Notes: generated by a model not told the origin, from the sequence alone. A stretch of 64,000 nucleotides of DNA from an uncultured Eubacteriales bacterium (GCA_900317765.1 ONID01000002.1:1-64000); one strand, 5' to 3'. Shown: positions 36,282 to 45,752, counted from the stretch's first letter. Numbers and translations: made by a program.

Positions 36282-36959
36282 TTGATTTTGGACAAACACA
36301 ATCTGATCGTCATTGAGGGACTCGACGGCAGCGGCAAGGGAACGCAGACCGCTTTGCTGCGGGAGAGAATCATTTCTTCGGGATATGCCGTCAGGCACAT
36401 TTCCTTCCCGAATTACGAGGAAACCTCCGCCGCTCTGGTCAAGAGCTACCTCGCCGGAGAATTCGGCAGTTCTCCCGATTCGGTCAACGCCTATGCCGCT
36501 TCCAGCTTTTACGCGGTTGACAGATACGCCGCCTACAAGAAGCACTGGGCTGCGGATTATCTCGGCGGGGTGAATATTCTTGCCGACCGCTACACCACAT
36601 CCAATGCGGTTTACCAGATGACCAAGCTACCGCCCGAAAAGTGGGACGGATACCTCGCGTGGTTAGAGGATTACGAATACCGTCTGCTTGGGCTTCCCGC
36701 GCCGGATGTGGTCATCTATCTGGACATGCCGCCGCAGGTTTCGCAAAGGCTTATGTCGGGTCGATACAGCGGCGATGAATCGCGCAAGGACATTCACGAG
36801 AGCAATATTTCCTTTCAGGAACAGTGCAGAAATTCCGCACTTTATTCCGCCGAAAGACTTGGCTGGAACGTGATAAGCTGCAGTGAAGGGGAGCAGCCCC
36901 GCAGCATTGATGATATTTCGGACGAAATTTGGCGTGCAGTAGGCGAACGCCTGATATAG
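36282..36959 (+). CDS. tmk: Thymidylate kinase
   Basis: Phosphorylates dTMP to dTDP. The P-loop is VIEGLDGSGKGTQTALL, followed by the D-R-Y motif in LADRYTTSNAVYQMTKL and YLDMPPQVSQRLM. At 225 residues it is close to the family length. No ATG is available: a TTG at 36282 or at 36288 follows AAGGGG, the second at the better distance. The downstream DUF2156 gene begins 20 bp later. Confidence 0.93.
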   Translation: MILDKHNLIVIEGLDGSGKGTQTALLRERIISSGYAVRHISFPNYEETSAALVKSYLAGEFGSSPDSVNAYAASSFYAVDRYAAYKKHWAADYLGGVNILADRYTTSNAVYQMTKLPPEKWDGYLAWLEDYEYRLLGLPAPDVVIYLDMPPQVSQRLMSGRYSGDESRKDIHESNISFQEQCRNSALYSAERLGWNVISCSEGEQPRSIDDISDEIWRAVGERLI

Positions 36960-36979
36960 AACGGCAGGATGTTAAAATA

Positions 36980-37900
36980 ATGCTTGATTTTCACATGCCC
37001 ACGCTTGATGACAAGCCGTGGATTGACGAGATTTTTAAAGGAACCGAATATTTCGGCTGCTTCTGCTCCTTTGCAACGCTGTGGCTGTGGGAAAAACGCT
37101 ACTTCACCGAAGTGGCGCGGATGGATGACTGTCTGCTGCTGCGCGGCGTTGATGACGAAAAAAACACGTATTATATGTACCCGATGGGAAAGAAATATGA
37201 TATTCGCAAAGCGATTGCGGCTTTGCGTGAGGACGCGGAGCGCTCAGGAACGCATCTGACGATATACTGTGCGGAGGGCTGGGAGTGCAATGAGCTGCGG
37301 GAGGTATTCCCGGGAGAATTTGCATTTGCGGAACAGCGGGGAGATTATGACTACATATACCGCACGGAAGACCTGATCAACCTCAGCGGCAAGAAGTACC
37401 ACGCCAAGCGGAACCACATCAGCAAATTTGTCAGAAGCTATCCCGACTGGCAGTATGAAGGTATTGACAGCATGAACATTCAGGAATGTCTGGAATTTGC
37501 CGGAACGCTTCTTGAAAAATCCACTATCGGGCTGGATGATGATGAAGAAAGCGAGCTTCGCATGGAGAATGTCGCCATTACAAAGGCTCTGCATCATTTT
37601 GATACGCTGGGCCTGGTCGGAGGGCTGCTCCGTGTTGGCGGCAGGGTGGTTGCCTTTACTATCGGTGAACCGATCAACAGCCGGGTCTTTGTCACGCATT
37701 TTGAAAAAGCCGACACCGATTTCGACGGTGCATATACTATGATCAACAATCAGTTTGCCAAAAGCCGCCTGTCGGATTACGAATACGACAATCGGGAGGA
37801 AGACATGGATAAAGAGGGTCTGCGAAAGGCAAAGCTCTCCTATTATCCCGCAATCCTGCTCGAAAAATACAGCGCGGAGGATATTTCAGGCAAGTCCTAA
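36980..37900 (+). CDS. DUF2156 / phosphatidylglycerol lysyltransferase C-terminal-like protein
   Basis: Stand-alone member of the acyltransferase-fold family related to the C-terminal catalytic half of MprF. No membrane flippase part is present, and whether it uses aminoacyl-tRNA is unknown. Start chosen at 36980 (MLDFHMPTLDDKPW), with GGCAGGA upstream. The 306 residues show GTEYFGCFCSFATLWLWEKRY at the N-terminus, KKYHAKRNHISKFVRSYPDWQY mid-way and RVFVTHFEKADTDFDGAYTMINNQFA in the second GNAT-like half. A GNAT gene follows 31 bp later, suggesting an operon. Confidence 0.82.
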   Translation: MLDFHMPTLDDKPWIDEIFKGTEYFGCFCSFATLWLWEKRYFTEVARMDDCLLLRGVDDEKNTYYMYPMGKKYDIRKAIAALREDAERSGTHLTIYCAEGWECNELREVFPGEFAFAEQRGDYDYIYRTEDLINLSGKKYHAKRNHISKFVRSYPDWQYEGIDSMNIQECLEFAGTLLEKSTIGLDDDEESELRMENVAITKALHHFDTLGLVGGLLRVGGRVVAFTIGEPINSRVFVTHFEKADTDFDGAYTMINNQFAKSRLSDYEYDNREEDMDKEGLRKAKLSYYPAILLEKYSAEDISGKS

Positions 37901-37931
37901 TATTTTTAAAAGCGAGGAGTGACACAGCAGA

Positions 37932-38843
37932 ATGGTGGTTTTTCCGCAGGACAGCATGAAAAGCGATCTGGAACGCCTGTGGCGCACCTGTTTCGGAGAT
38001 TCCGAGCAATACATACGTTATTTTTTTGAAAACAGATATGTTCCCGAAAACTGTCTTGCTTTCGTGGACGATTCCATACGCCGTCCCGTTGCCATGCTGC
38101 ATCTGCTCGATGTCAATATTGCGGAGGACGGAGGACTTGTCCCGTCGCAGTATATTTACGCCGCCTGTACACGTCCCGATTACCGCAGGCAGGGCATCAT
38201 GCGGGAACTGATACAAACGGCGCAGAAGCTCGGCGCTTACCGGAAGCTGAAGTATTCTGTCACCGTTCCGGCGGAGCCGCGGCTGTTCAGGTATTACGGA
38301 AGGTACGGATTTGAAAAATGCTACAAAAACCGTGTGGTCTATATGGATCGCTCCGATCTCATATTCTTGAGCAGGGACGCGGTGAAGATTCCGGACAGCG
38401 TGCGCGAAACCATGATGAAGCTCACCGAGGTCAGCGCTTTTCGAAGGGATATGCTGGTGGACCGTGACGGCTTCGCTATCTGGGACAGCAACGCCCTTCG
38501 CTATGCCGTCAGCAGTCATGAGCACGAGGGAGGGCATGTGATTACCCTCTCGTACGGTGGGGACTTCGGCTACGCATTTTGCAGTGAGGAAGCCGGCACG
38601 GTGAGAATTACGGAATTTATCGTGAAGGATTATTTTGCGTCAACGCTGCTGTACAGGATCTTAAAAAGCTATCCGAAAGCGCAGAAATTCGTGTTCAGAC
38701 TTCCTGTATACGATGCTTTCTTTGAAAAATACGGCGAAGTAGTGGATTATGCCATGATCTGCCGGAACGACGGCAAAAGTCCAGTGTCGATTACCACGCT
38801 TGACGGCATAAGAACGCCGTATTTAGGGCTTGCGCTTGACTGA
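37932..38843 (+). CDS. GNAT family N-acetyltransferase (two-domain, Eis-like)
   Basis: Predicted acetyl-CoA-dependent transferase. The N-terminal GNAT domain has the acetyl-CoA loop RPDYRRQGIMRELIQTAQKLG (about residues 78-98; the core is R-R-Q-G-I-M), and a second GNAT-like part occupies the C-terminal half (ITLSYGGDFGYAFC, RILKSYPKAQKFVFRLPVY). Length 303. Two-domain GNATs of this type include Eis aminoglycoside acetyltransferases, but the substrate here is unknown and resistance should not be assumed. It sits directly behind the DUF2156 gene. Confidence 0.82.
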   Translation: MVVFPQDSMKSDLERLWRTCFGDSEQYIRYFFENRYVPENCLAFVDDSIRRPVAMLHLLDVNIAEDGGLVPSQYIYAACTRPDYRRQGIMRELIQTAQKLGAYRKLKYSVTVPAEPRLFRYYGRYGFEKCYKNRVVYMDRSDLIFLSRDAVKIPDSVRETMMKLTEVSAFRRDMLVDRDGFAIWDSNALRYAVSSHEHEGGHVITLSYGGDFGYAFCSEEAGTVRITEFIVKDYFASTLLYRILKSYPKAQKFVFRLPVYDAFFEKYGEVVDYAMICRNDGKSPVSITTLDGIRTPYLGLALD

Positions 38844-38896
38844 GTGCTTTCAAGGACAGTTTTTAGTTGTGAATCGCAAAATTAAAATTTTGTTTA

Positions 38897-38924
38897 TTGC
38901 CAATTTCAATATTAATGCTATAAT
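38897..38924 (+). promoter_or_regulatory. Predicted promoter of the DJ-1 gene cluster
   Basis: -35 TTGCCA (38897-38902), 16-bp spacer, -10 TATAAT (38919-38924), ahead of the DJ-1, cyclo-ligase and mltG genes. Confidence 0.55.
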
Positions 38925-38963
38925 ATAATATATTTAACATAAAGAAAAGGAATGACAAGTGTT

Positions 38964-39503
38964 ATGGTATATGTTATGCTTGCAGACGGCTTTGAAGAAG
39001 TTGAAGCATTGGCTCCCGTGGATATGCTCCGGCGTGCCGGCGTCAATGTACTGACCGTGGGCGTCACGGGTGAAGCTGTGCGCGGTTCACACGGAATTGT
39101 CGTCGCCGCAGACATCACCGCGCAGGAGATGGATATGGCGGGCGCCGAGATGCTGGTACTTCCCGGCGGCATGCCCGGTACGCTGAATCTTGAAAAATCC
39201 GAGTACGTCCAGGCGGCGTTGGAATACTGCTACGAGAACGGCATTCATATTGCGGCGATCTGTGCGGCTCCCACGATTCTGGGACACAAGGGTTATCTCA
39301 GGGGCAGATACGCCATCTGCTTCCCGGGCTACGAGGGTGAACTGAACTGCCGGAAGGTCTCCGACAAGCCGGTGATTACCGACGACGGCATTACCACGGC
39401 AAAGAGCGCAGGCTACGCGGTCAATTTCGGCTGTGAGCTGGTCAATGTTCTGCTCGGACCGGAAAAGGCCACCGCCGTTTCGGATGCGGTATATCAGCCG
39501 TGA
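38964..39503 (+). CDS. DJ-1/PfpI family protein
   Basis: Class I glutamine amidotransferase-like fold, related to DJ-1/YajL. The conserved Glu lies in DGFEEVEALAPVDMLRRAG, the nucleophile-elbow Cys in IAAICAAPTILGHKG, and the family segment LVLPGGMPGTLNL is present. The second ATG (38964) is chosen, since AAGGA abuts the first with no spacing; this gives 179 residues. Biochemical role (chaperone, deglycase or other) is not settled for the family. It overlaps the next gene by 4 bp. Confidence 0.9.
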   Translation: MVYVMLADGFEEVEALAPVDMLRRAGVNVLTVGVTGEAVRGSHGIVVAADITAQEMDMAGAEMLVLPGGMPGTLNLEKSEYVQAALEYCYENGIHIAAICAAPTILGHKGYLRGRYAICFPGYEGELNCRKVSDKPVITDDGITTAKSAGYAVNFGCELVNVLLGPEKATAVSDAVYQP

Positions 39504-40129
39504 ATCACTATATGAAAGAAGATATACGGCGGGTCAAGACCGATCTGCGCCAAAGCATCAAGCAGATGCGCTCCGAGTTGGACCCGGAGATAAAACAGCA
39601 GATGGATGACAGCATCACGGATTCGTTTTTAAGAAGCACGTCATATACGCGAAGCGACGTCATTCTTACCTATGTATCGACCGGCATCGAGGTCAGCACC
39701 GAACGGATTATTCTCACCTCATTGAGTGACGGCAAGCGTGTGGCCTGTCCCAGATGTATTGACGGCAGCCGGGAGATGGATTTTTATTATATCGATTCCC
39801 TTGACGAGCTGAAGCCGAGGACGTTCGGCGTTCGGGAACCGGAGGGGGATCCTGATAAGTTGTACGACTGCACCGGACATCCGATCTGCATCGTGCCCGG
39901 GCTGTCGTTTGACCGATGGGGATACCGTTTAGGCTACGGCAAGGGATATTACGACAGGTTCCTGTCGCGTTACGGCGGCTGGACGGTTGGTCTGTGCTAC
40001 AGCGCATGCGTGCAGTATAAGCTGCCGCACGGTCGGTTTGACAGACCGGTTGACCGCCTGATTACCGAAAATTATCTGCGTCTGTGCGATGAAATTCGTC
40101 CGGGCGACGGCGGAAAAAGACGCAAATGA
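39500..40129 (+). CDS. 5-formyltetrahydrofolate cyclo-ligase
   Basis: Converts 5-formyl-THF to 5,10-methenyl-THF with ATP. The signature FDRWGYRLGYGKGYYDRFL lies at about residue 140, with the substrate-site segment RVACPRCIDGSREMDFYYI upstream. The GTG start overlaps the DJ-1 stop (GTGA), implying coupled translation; an ATG at codon 5 is an alternative. Fits with fhs and folC in the window as folate metabolism. Confidence 0.93.
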   Translation: MNHYMKEDIRRVKTDLRQSIKQMRSELDPEIKQQMDDSITDSFLRSTSYTRSDVILTYVSTGIEVSTERIILTSLSDGKRVACPRCIDGSREMDFYYIDSLDELKPRTFGVREPEGDPDKLYDCTGHPICIVPGLSFDRWGYRLGYGKGYYDRFLSRYGGWTVGLCYSACVQYKLPHGRFDRPVDRLITENYLRLCDEIRPGDGGKRRK

Positions 40130-40148
40130 TACCAGGGAGGTAACAAGA

Positions 40149-41771
40149 ATGAGTGACAATTACAGAGGAATTGACAACGACGGGACATACAAGAGCCGAC
40201 ATGCGGGAGGACGTGCCGAGAGAAGCACGTCGCAGAGTTACGGCGGAAACAGCGGACAGAGCAGACCGCGCAGCAGTTCGCAGAGTTCTCGTCCGACCGG
40301 CGGACAAAGCAGAAAACCGATGTCCGGAAGCACCCAGAGAAGCGCACACTCATCTGCTGTTGGAAAATACACAGGAGAAAGCACGCAGACAGAAACCGCG
40401 CAGCCGGAAGTCCGTTCGGGAAATTTCCATGTAAGCATTTCGGAGGACGACTATTTTGACGCCGAAGCTGCCAAAAAGGAAATGAGCGCGGCAAGGAGAG
40501 CGGCTCTTCAGCCCCAGCGCAGCAAGGTCGGTTCACCTGCCAATCGCAAACGCAGACCGATGGAAAACCGCAATCCCGCGACAGCCAAGCGGGTTGTCAC
40601 GGGCAGCATGGGCGATACCTATCAGATTGAAGACGACAGCGTGATGGCTCCCAAGCAGATTCGCAGCAAGCAGAAGTCAATTCGCAAGCGCAACCGCGGC
40701 TGTATGATCGCACTTGTCTATTCCGCGGCGGTGCTTTCGATTTCCATTCTGTTATCCTATTACCTGATCGTGGGCGTCAACGACATGTTCGCTCTTGTAA
40801 AGGATGAGACGGACATTGTGGTGGATGTTCCCAAGGATGCCGATCTCAACGAAGTCACCCGCATTCTGGATGACAATGACGTGGTTGAGTATCCCTTCTT
40901 CTTCAAGACCTACGCAAGGTTCTCCAAAAAGGCGACGGGTTTCAAGGCGGGAACCTTCACCATTAATTCCAAATCCGACTACAACCAGATACTTCAGAAG
41001 CTCAGACGTCCGGCAGGCGCCGACAAGAGTACCATCACCGTCACCATTCCCGAAGGTCTCAACGTGCAGCAGATTGCCGCACTGATGGAGGACAACAGCG
41101 TCTGCGACGCCGAGAATTTCCTGAAATCGGCGCAGGAAGTGAAATTCACACAGAAGTTCATGTCCAATGTCAATACCAAGAACAAGAAACGCACCTACAA
41201 GGTGGAAGGCTTCCTCTTCCCGGATACGTATAACTTCTACCTGAACGAGGGTTCCGTCAACGCCATCAACCGCCTGCTCAATGAATACGAAAGGCACTGG
41301 ACTTCCGAATACGAAGCACAGGCGAAAAAGATCGGAATGAGCATGGACGAGGTCATCACGCTTGCCTCTATTGTAGAACGTGAGGCCAGCAAATCTGATC
41401 AGAGAATGATTATCGCATCCGTATTCTACAACCGACTTCACAACAGCAGGGGAACAGGCGGAAAGCTCCAGTCGGATGCTACCCGCTGGTATCCCTACGC
41501 CACCAAGAAGGAACTGCTTGCTTCGGATAAGCTCACGCAGGAGGAAAAGGACGACTGGATCAGCAACAACAAGGGCGTTTGCGATACCTACCGTCTGAAA
41601 GGTCTTCCGCCGAGTCCGATCTGCAACCCGAGTATTGACTCCATCGAATCGGTTCTCTATCACGACAAGACCAATTACTATTACTTCTGCTCCGACGCAA
41701 AGGGCAATTTCTACGCAGCAGCCACTCTCGCAGAGCACAACAGAAACCTCAAAAAGGCAGGACTTGCATAA
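40149..41771 (+). CDS. mltG: Endolytic transglycosylase MltG
   Basis: Membrane-anchored lytic transglycosylase that cuts nascent peptidoglycan and sets strand length. Start at 40149 with GGGAGG 7-8 nt upstream; an earlier ATG lacks this. The first 175 residues form an unusually long, Ser/Arg/Gln-rich cytoplasmic region. One membrane helix (about residues 187-210, IALVYSAAVLSISILLSYY) follows, then a LysM-like part and the YceG domain with the catalytic Glu in TLASIVEREASKSDQRMI. Total 540 residues. It is last in the DJ-1/cyclo-ligase cluster and ends at a terminator. Confidence 0.94.
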   Translation: MSDNYRGIDNDGTYKSRHAGGRAERSTSQSYGGNSGQSRPRSSSQSSRPTGGQSRKPMSGSTQRSAHSSAVGKYTGESTQTETAQPEVRSGNFHVSISEDDYFDAEAAKKEMSAARRAALQPQRSKVGSPANRKRRPMENRNPATAKRVVTGSMGDTYQIEDDSVMAPKQIRSKQKSIRKRNRGCMIALVYSAAVLSISILLSYYLIVGVNDMFALVKDETDIVVDVPKDADLNEVTRILDDNDVVEYPFFFKTYARFSKKATGFKAGTFTINSKSDYNQILQKLRRPAGADKSTITVTIPEGLNVQQIAALMEDNSVCDAENFLKSAQEVKFTQKFMSNVNTKNKKRTYKVEGFLFPDTYNFYLNEGSVNAINRLLNEYERHWTSEYEAQAKKIGMSMDEVITLASIVEREASKSDQRMIIASVFYNRLHNSRGTGGKLQSDATRWYPYATKKELLASDKLTQEEKDDWISNNKGVCDTYRLKGLPPSPICNPSIDSIESVLYHDKTNYYYFCSDAKGNFYAAATLAEHNRNLKKAGLA

Positions 41772-41807
41772 ATCTGCCTTTGAATAAAAGTCATCGGAAC
41801 ACAACAG

Positions 41808-41850
41808 GCAGCGCATGGGCTTTATGGCAGGCTCATGCGCTGCTTTTTTT
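41808..41850 (+). terminator. Intrinsic terminator after mltG
   Basis: GCAGCGCATG (41808-41817) pairs with CATGCGCTGC (41834-41843), followed by seven T. Confidence 0.9.
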
Positions 41851-41871
41851 CGGAATTTTTGCATCTTGTAC

Positions 41872-41900
41872 TTGCAATACGACAGATCGTTTGATATAAT
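41872..41900 (+). promoter_or_regulatory. Predicted promoter of the oxidoreductase-amylase fusion
   Basis: -35 TTGCAA (41872-41877), 17-bp spacer, -10 TATAAT (41895-41900). Confidence 0.55.
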
Positions 41901-41986
41901 AGTTACCGCGTCACATAAAAACTGCTTTATGGGGTGTTCTTGTGATGTGTTTTTTATGTCTATGATAAATCAAGGTGGTTGTAAAG

Positions 41987-44470
41987 ATGATGTGTTTGAG
42001 GAACACAAAGAACGGAAAAAATGACAGGAAATATCGCTGGGGAATTGTCGGCACCGGCAGAATGGCTCACACCTTCGCGCGTGCGCTGGCGTTGTCTGAA
42101 AATGCTGAGATCACTGCGGTCTGTTCCCGTACGCTGAAAAACGCGCAGAAATTTGCTAAGGAAGTAAAAGCAGCGGAGGCTTATGACAACGTGATGGAGC
42201 TTGCGTCGGATGAAAATGTGGATATTGTCTATATCTGTACACCTCATACAGACCACGCAGACAGTTCTATGGCTGCGATTTCCTGCGGAAAGGCAGTGCT
42301 TTGCGAAAAGCCGATGGCACTCAATGCCCGTCAGGCAAAGGCTGTTATTGACGCGGCGAAGGAAAAGAATGTATTCTTTATGGAGGCCATGTGGACGCGT
42401 TTCATTCCCGCCGTGGTCAAGGCCAAGGAGTGGATTGACGAAGGGCTCATAGGAGATGTCAAAGAGGTCAACGCCACATTTTTCGGCAAGACAAAATACG
42501 ACACGAAGGATCGCGTGATTTCTTTTGATCTGGGCGGAGGAGCATTGCTCGACATCGGCGTTTACAATATTTTCCTTGCCCAATGGCTTTTGGGCGGAAG
42601 ACCGGGCGACATCCGATCGATCGTCAATCATTGCGAAAACGGCATTGACTGGCAGTCATCTGCCATTATGAAATTCTACAACGGAGGCACCGCTTCTGTT
42701 TCATGCGGATTTGAATACAACTCCATTCACGCCGAGATCACAGGAACCAAGGGTGTGATAATGATTCCCGATTTTGTCTGGGCAAACTCGGCATATGCTG
42801 TCAGGGATAAAAAGATCATCCGTGAATACAGCGACTCCGACAGCAACGAAAAGAAATACTGCTGCGAAATAGCGCATGTCACCCAATGCCTTGAAAAGGG
42901 ACTTACCGAGTCTCCCATGTATCCTACATGGATGTCCTTTGACATTCTCGATACCTGTGACAGACTGCGTGCCGACTGGCACCAGGTTTATCCCGATGAC
43001 AACCATATTCCCACTGTTCCGGAAAGGAAGGAAAAGCCTATGCCAACTTCAACAGAAAATACGACGGATGTGCAGACACAGGACACTCAGCAAAACAAGC
43101 CCGTGCTGCCGGAGATTCCAAAGGCGGCAGCCCTGAGCAAAGCTCCCGACTGGTACCGTGACGCGGCTTTTTATCATATTTATCCCCTCGGATTCTGCGG
43201 GGAAAACCGTTATAACGACTTTACAGCACAGCCGACCGACAAAATCAGAAAGATGATCCCCTTTGTCAGGCATCTCAGAAGAATGGGCGCCAACGCCGTT
43301 TATTTCGGACCGGTGTTTGAATCCACCAAGCACGGATACGACACTGCCGATTACCGTGTGATTGACCGCCGTCTCGGTACCAACAAGGATTTTGCCGACG
43401 TTTGCGCCGAGCTGCACAAAAACGGCATCAAGGTAGTGCTCGACGGCGTCTTCAACCATGTCGGCAGGGATTTCTGGGCGTTCAGGGACGTAAAGCAGCA
43501 CAAATGGAACTCGGCGTTCAAGGACTGGTTCAATATTCATTTTGACGGCAACTCCAACTACAACGACGGCTTCTGGTACGAGGGCTGGGAAGGCTATTAC
43601 GACTTGGTGAAGCTCAACCTTCGCAACCCCGATGTTAAGCAGCATATCTTCAGCTGCATTGAAGGCTGGGTCAATGAATTCGGCATTGACGGACTGCGAC
43701 TGGATGTGGCTTACTGTCTCGACCGCGACTTCCTGCGGGAACTGCATCAATTCTGCAAGGGCAAGTGGAATGACTTCTTCCTCCTCGGCGAATGTCTGCA
43801 CGGGGATTACAACACCTGGTGCAACGACGCAATGCTCGATTCCGTCACGAATTACGAGTGCTACAAGGGTCTTTATTCTTCTTTCAATTGCTCCAATATG
43901 CACGAGATCGGGTATTCCCTCAACCGCCAGTTTGCCGATGAGCAGTGGACGATATACAAGGGCAAGAATCTCTATTGTTTTGCCGACAACCACGACGTTA
44001 CGCGCATTGCCTCCATTCTCACTGACAAGAGCAATCTGCCGCTTGTCTATTCGCTGCTCTTTGCCATGCCCGGCATCCCCTCGGTCTACTACGGCAGTGA
44101 ATTCGGCACGGAGGCGCAGAAGAGCCAGGGTGACGACGCGCTGCGTCCCGAGTTTTCCGAGGAGCTTGCCGAAAGCGGATGGAATGCGCTTTCTGAGCAT
44201 GTCAGCCGCTTGTATTCAGTGAGAGAGTCATCGCCTGCACTTTGCAGGGGAGGATATAAACAGCTCCATATCAATTCAAAGCAGCTTGTATTTCTCAGGC
44301 AGTTTAACGGCGAACGGGTTATTTTCGCCCTGAATATGGATGAAGCACCCTACACAGCGCATTTCGATGCTGGCGCGGGCAGCGGCATTGATCTCCTTTC
44401 GGGTCAGAATGTCAGCTTCGGCGGCGGTCTGAATATTCCCGGCAAGACCGCATATATTATCAGACTGTAA
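41987..44470 (+). CDS. Fusion of Gfo/Idh/MocA oxidoreductase and GH13 alpha-amylase
   Basis: One uninterrupted 827-residue frame. Residues about 15-345 are a complete NAD(P)-dependent sugar-type oxidoreductase: RWGIVGTGRMAHTFARAL for the nucleotide fold, VLCEKPMALN with the family E-K-P, and DLGGGALLDIGVYNIFLAQWL. A Thr/Gln-rich linker (about 346-385) follows. Residues about 386-827 are a GH13 barrel: DGVFNHVG, nucleophile D573 in GLRLDVAY, acid/base E602 in LLGECLHG and D670 in FADNHDVTRI. All three catalytic acids are present. Start chosen at 41987, eight nt after AAGGTGG. An internal ATG at 43040 (residue 352) follows AAGGAAGGAAAA and could start the amylase alone. Substrates unknown. Confidence 0.9.
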   Translation: MMCLRNTKNGKNDRKYRWGIVGTGRMAHTFARALALSENAEITAVCSRTLKNAQKFAKEVKAAEAYDNVMELASDENVDIVYICTPHTDHADSSMAAISCGKAVLCEKPMALNARQAKAVIDAAKEKNVFFMEAMWTRFIPAVVKAKEWIDEGLIGDVKEVNATFFGKTKYDTKDRVISFDLGGGALLDIGVYNIFLAQWLLGGRPGDIRSIVNHCENGIDWQSSAIMKFYNGGTASVSCGFEYNSIHAEITGTKGVIMIPDFVWANSAYAVRDKKIIREYSDSDSNEKKYCCEIAHVTQCLEKGLTESPMYPTWMSFDILDTCDRLRADWHQVYPDDNHIPTVPERKEKPMPTSTENTTDVQTQDTQQNKPVLPEIPKAAALSKAPDWYRDAAFYHIYPLGFCGENRYNDFTAQPTDKIRKMIPFVRHLRRMGANAVYFGPVFESTKHGYDTADYRVIDRRLGTNKDFADVCAELHKNGIKVVLDGVFNHVGRDFWAFRDVKQHKWNSAFKDWFNIHFDGNSNYNDGFWYEGWEGYYDLVKLNLRNPDVKQHIFSCIEGWVNEFGIDGLRLDVAYCLDRDFLRELHQFCKGKWNDFFLLGECLHGDYNTWCNDAMLDSVTNYECYKGLYSSFNCSNMHEIGYSLNRQFADEQWTIYKGKNLYCFADNHDVTRIASILTDKSNLPLVYSLLFAMPGIPSVYYGSEFGTEAQKSQGDDALRPEFSEELAESGWNALSEHVSRLYSVRESSPALCRGGYKQLHINSKQLVFLRQFNGERVIFALNMDEAPYTAHFDAGAGSGIDLLSGQNVSFGGGLNIPGKTAYIIRL

Positions 44471-44497
44471 TTCTATATTTTCTATTCCAATAAACAG

Positions 44498-44540
44498 AAT
44501 CGACCGTCCGATTGTTTTTGCAGTCGGACGGTCGATTTTT
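44498..44540 (+). terminator. Intrinsic terminator after the fusion gene
   Basis: AATCGACCGTCCGA (44498-44511) pairs with TCGGACGGTCGATT (44524-44537), followed by T residues. Confidence 0.9.
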
Positions 44541-44544
44541 ATAC

Positions 44545-44583
44545 AAAAAAAGCGAGGAAATCCCGTTTCGGAGAAATCCTCGC
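44545..44583 (-). terminator. Intrinsic terminator of the flavodiiron gene
   Basis: GCGAGGA (44552-44558) pairs with TCCTCGC (44577-44583). On the minus strand it is followed by a run of seven T (the A-run at 44545-44551). Confidence 0.85.
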
Positions 44584-44591
44584 AGAAGAAA

Positions 44592-45752
44592 TTATTTAAG
44601 CAGTTCGTCAGCGAGCTTGATCATTGTGTCGGGTGTCTCGCCTTTGAGGGATGATTTGATGGAAACGACGGTGTCGAGCACCTTGATATTTTTCATGGCT
44701 TCCAGCTGGGTCTTCATCAGTCTGGCTGCTGCCGCCGCCCATGAACCGTTTTCCATCAGACCGACGGTACGTCTCTGGTAGTCCTTCGCTTTGAGCTGGT
44801 TAAGGAATCTCTCCATCGGCGGGAAAAGTCCCATGTTGTATGTCGAGCAGGCGAGCACCATTCTGTCGTAGCGGAACGCGTCCTCTACGGCTTCGGCTAT
44901 ATCGTCGCGCGAGAGGTCTGTAATGGCAACCTTGGGAGCGCCCTTGCTCTCCAGCAGCGCCTTGAGCTGCATGGCTGCCGCCGCGGTATTGCCGTGAATG
45001 GAGGCGTAGGCGATAAAGATACCCTTGTCCTCAGGCTCAAAGCTGCTCCAGACGCGGTACTTGTCGATGTAGTAAGCGAGGTTTTCCGAAAGAATGGGAC
45101 CGTGCAGCGGGCAGATCACCTGAATGTCCATTGTGTCGATCTTTTTGAGAACAGCCTGCACCTGTGCGCCGTATTTGCCGACAATATTGAAGTAATAGCG
45201 GCGGGCTTCACATGCCCAATCTTCGTCGGTGTCAAGAGTGCCGAACTTGCCGAATGCATCGGCTGTGAAGAACACCTTGTCCTTGCTGTCATAAGTCATC
45301 ATGACTTCGGGCCAGTGAACCATGGGAGCCATCGTAAATGTCAGCGTGCGGGAACCGAGATCAAGCGTGTCGCCTTCCTTGACGACGATTTTTCTATCGG
45401 AGATGTCGTAGGAATAAAACTGGTCGTAGAAAGCGAAGGTCTTGACGTTGCCAACGATCTTCATTTCGGGGAACATCTCGGCCAATGTCTGAATGTTGCC
45501 TGTGTGGTCAGGCTCCATGTGGGAGATGACAAGGTAATCCGCTTTTCTGTCTCCGAGTGCTTCCTTCACATTGGCAATCCAGGCATCGGAAGTGCGTTTG
45601 TCCACTGTATCCATGATGCAGACCTTTTCATCCAAAATGGCGTATGAATTATACGCCATGCCGTTGGGGACATCAAACTGGCTCTCAAAAAGGTCAAGGT
45701 CCGCGTCGTCGCAGCCTATGTAAACAACAGAATCAGTGATTTTCTTAGTCAT
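44592..45752 (-). CDS. fprA: Flavodiiron protein (FprA-type)
   Basis: Cytoplasmic FMN/di-iron enzyme that reduces O2 to water or NO to N2O in anaerobes. The start at 45750-45752 (MTKKITDSVVYIGCDD) has AAGGA upstream. The N-terminal metallo-beta-lactamase-like domain shows iron ligands H78-x-E80-x-D82-H83 (SHMEPDHTGN), MVHWPEVM, FTADAFGKFG and CPLHGPI. The C-terminal flavodoxin part begins FIAYASIHGNTAAAAMQLK. At 386 residues it is normal. The likely electron donor, a flavin reductase-rubredoxin protein, is encoded at 49589-50191. Confidence 0.95.
   Translation of the reverse strand: MTKKITDSVVYIGCDDADLDLFESQFDVPNGMAYNSYAILDEKVCIMDTVDKRTSDAWIANVKEALGDRKADYLVISHMEPDHTGNIQTLAEMFPEMKIVGNVKTFAFYDQFYSYDISDRKIVVKEGDTLDLGSRTLTFTMAPMVHWPEVMMTYDSKDKVFFTADAFGKFGTLDTDEDWACEARRYYFNIVGKYGAQVQAVLKKIDTMDIQVICPLHGPILSENLAYYIDKYRVWSSFEPEDKGIFIAYASIHGNTAAAAMQLKALLESKGAPKVAITDLSRDDIAEAVEDAFRYDRMVLACSTYNMGLFPPMERFLNQLKAKDYQRRTVGLMENGSWAAAAARLMKTQLEAMKNIKVLDTVVSIKSSLKGETPDTMIKLADELLK

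Noticed and set aside
35022..36545. Open frame of about 500 codons on the minus strand
   Set aside because: It overlaps lysS and tmk antisense. Both plus-strand genes are clear, and the antisense product shows no recognisable features.
43049..44200. Open frame of about 380 codons on the minus strand
   Set aside because: Antisense to the GH13 part of the fusion gene, in which all catalytic motifs are found on the plus strand.
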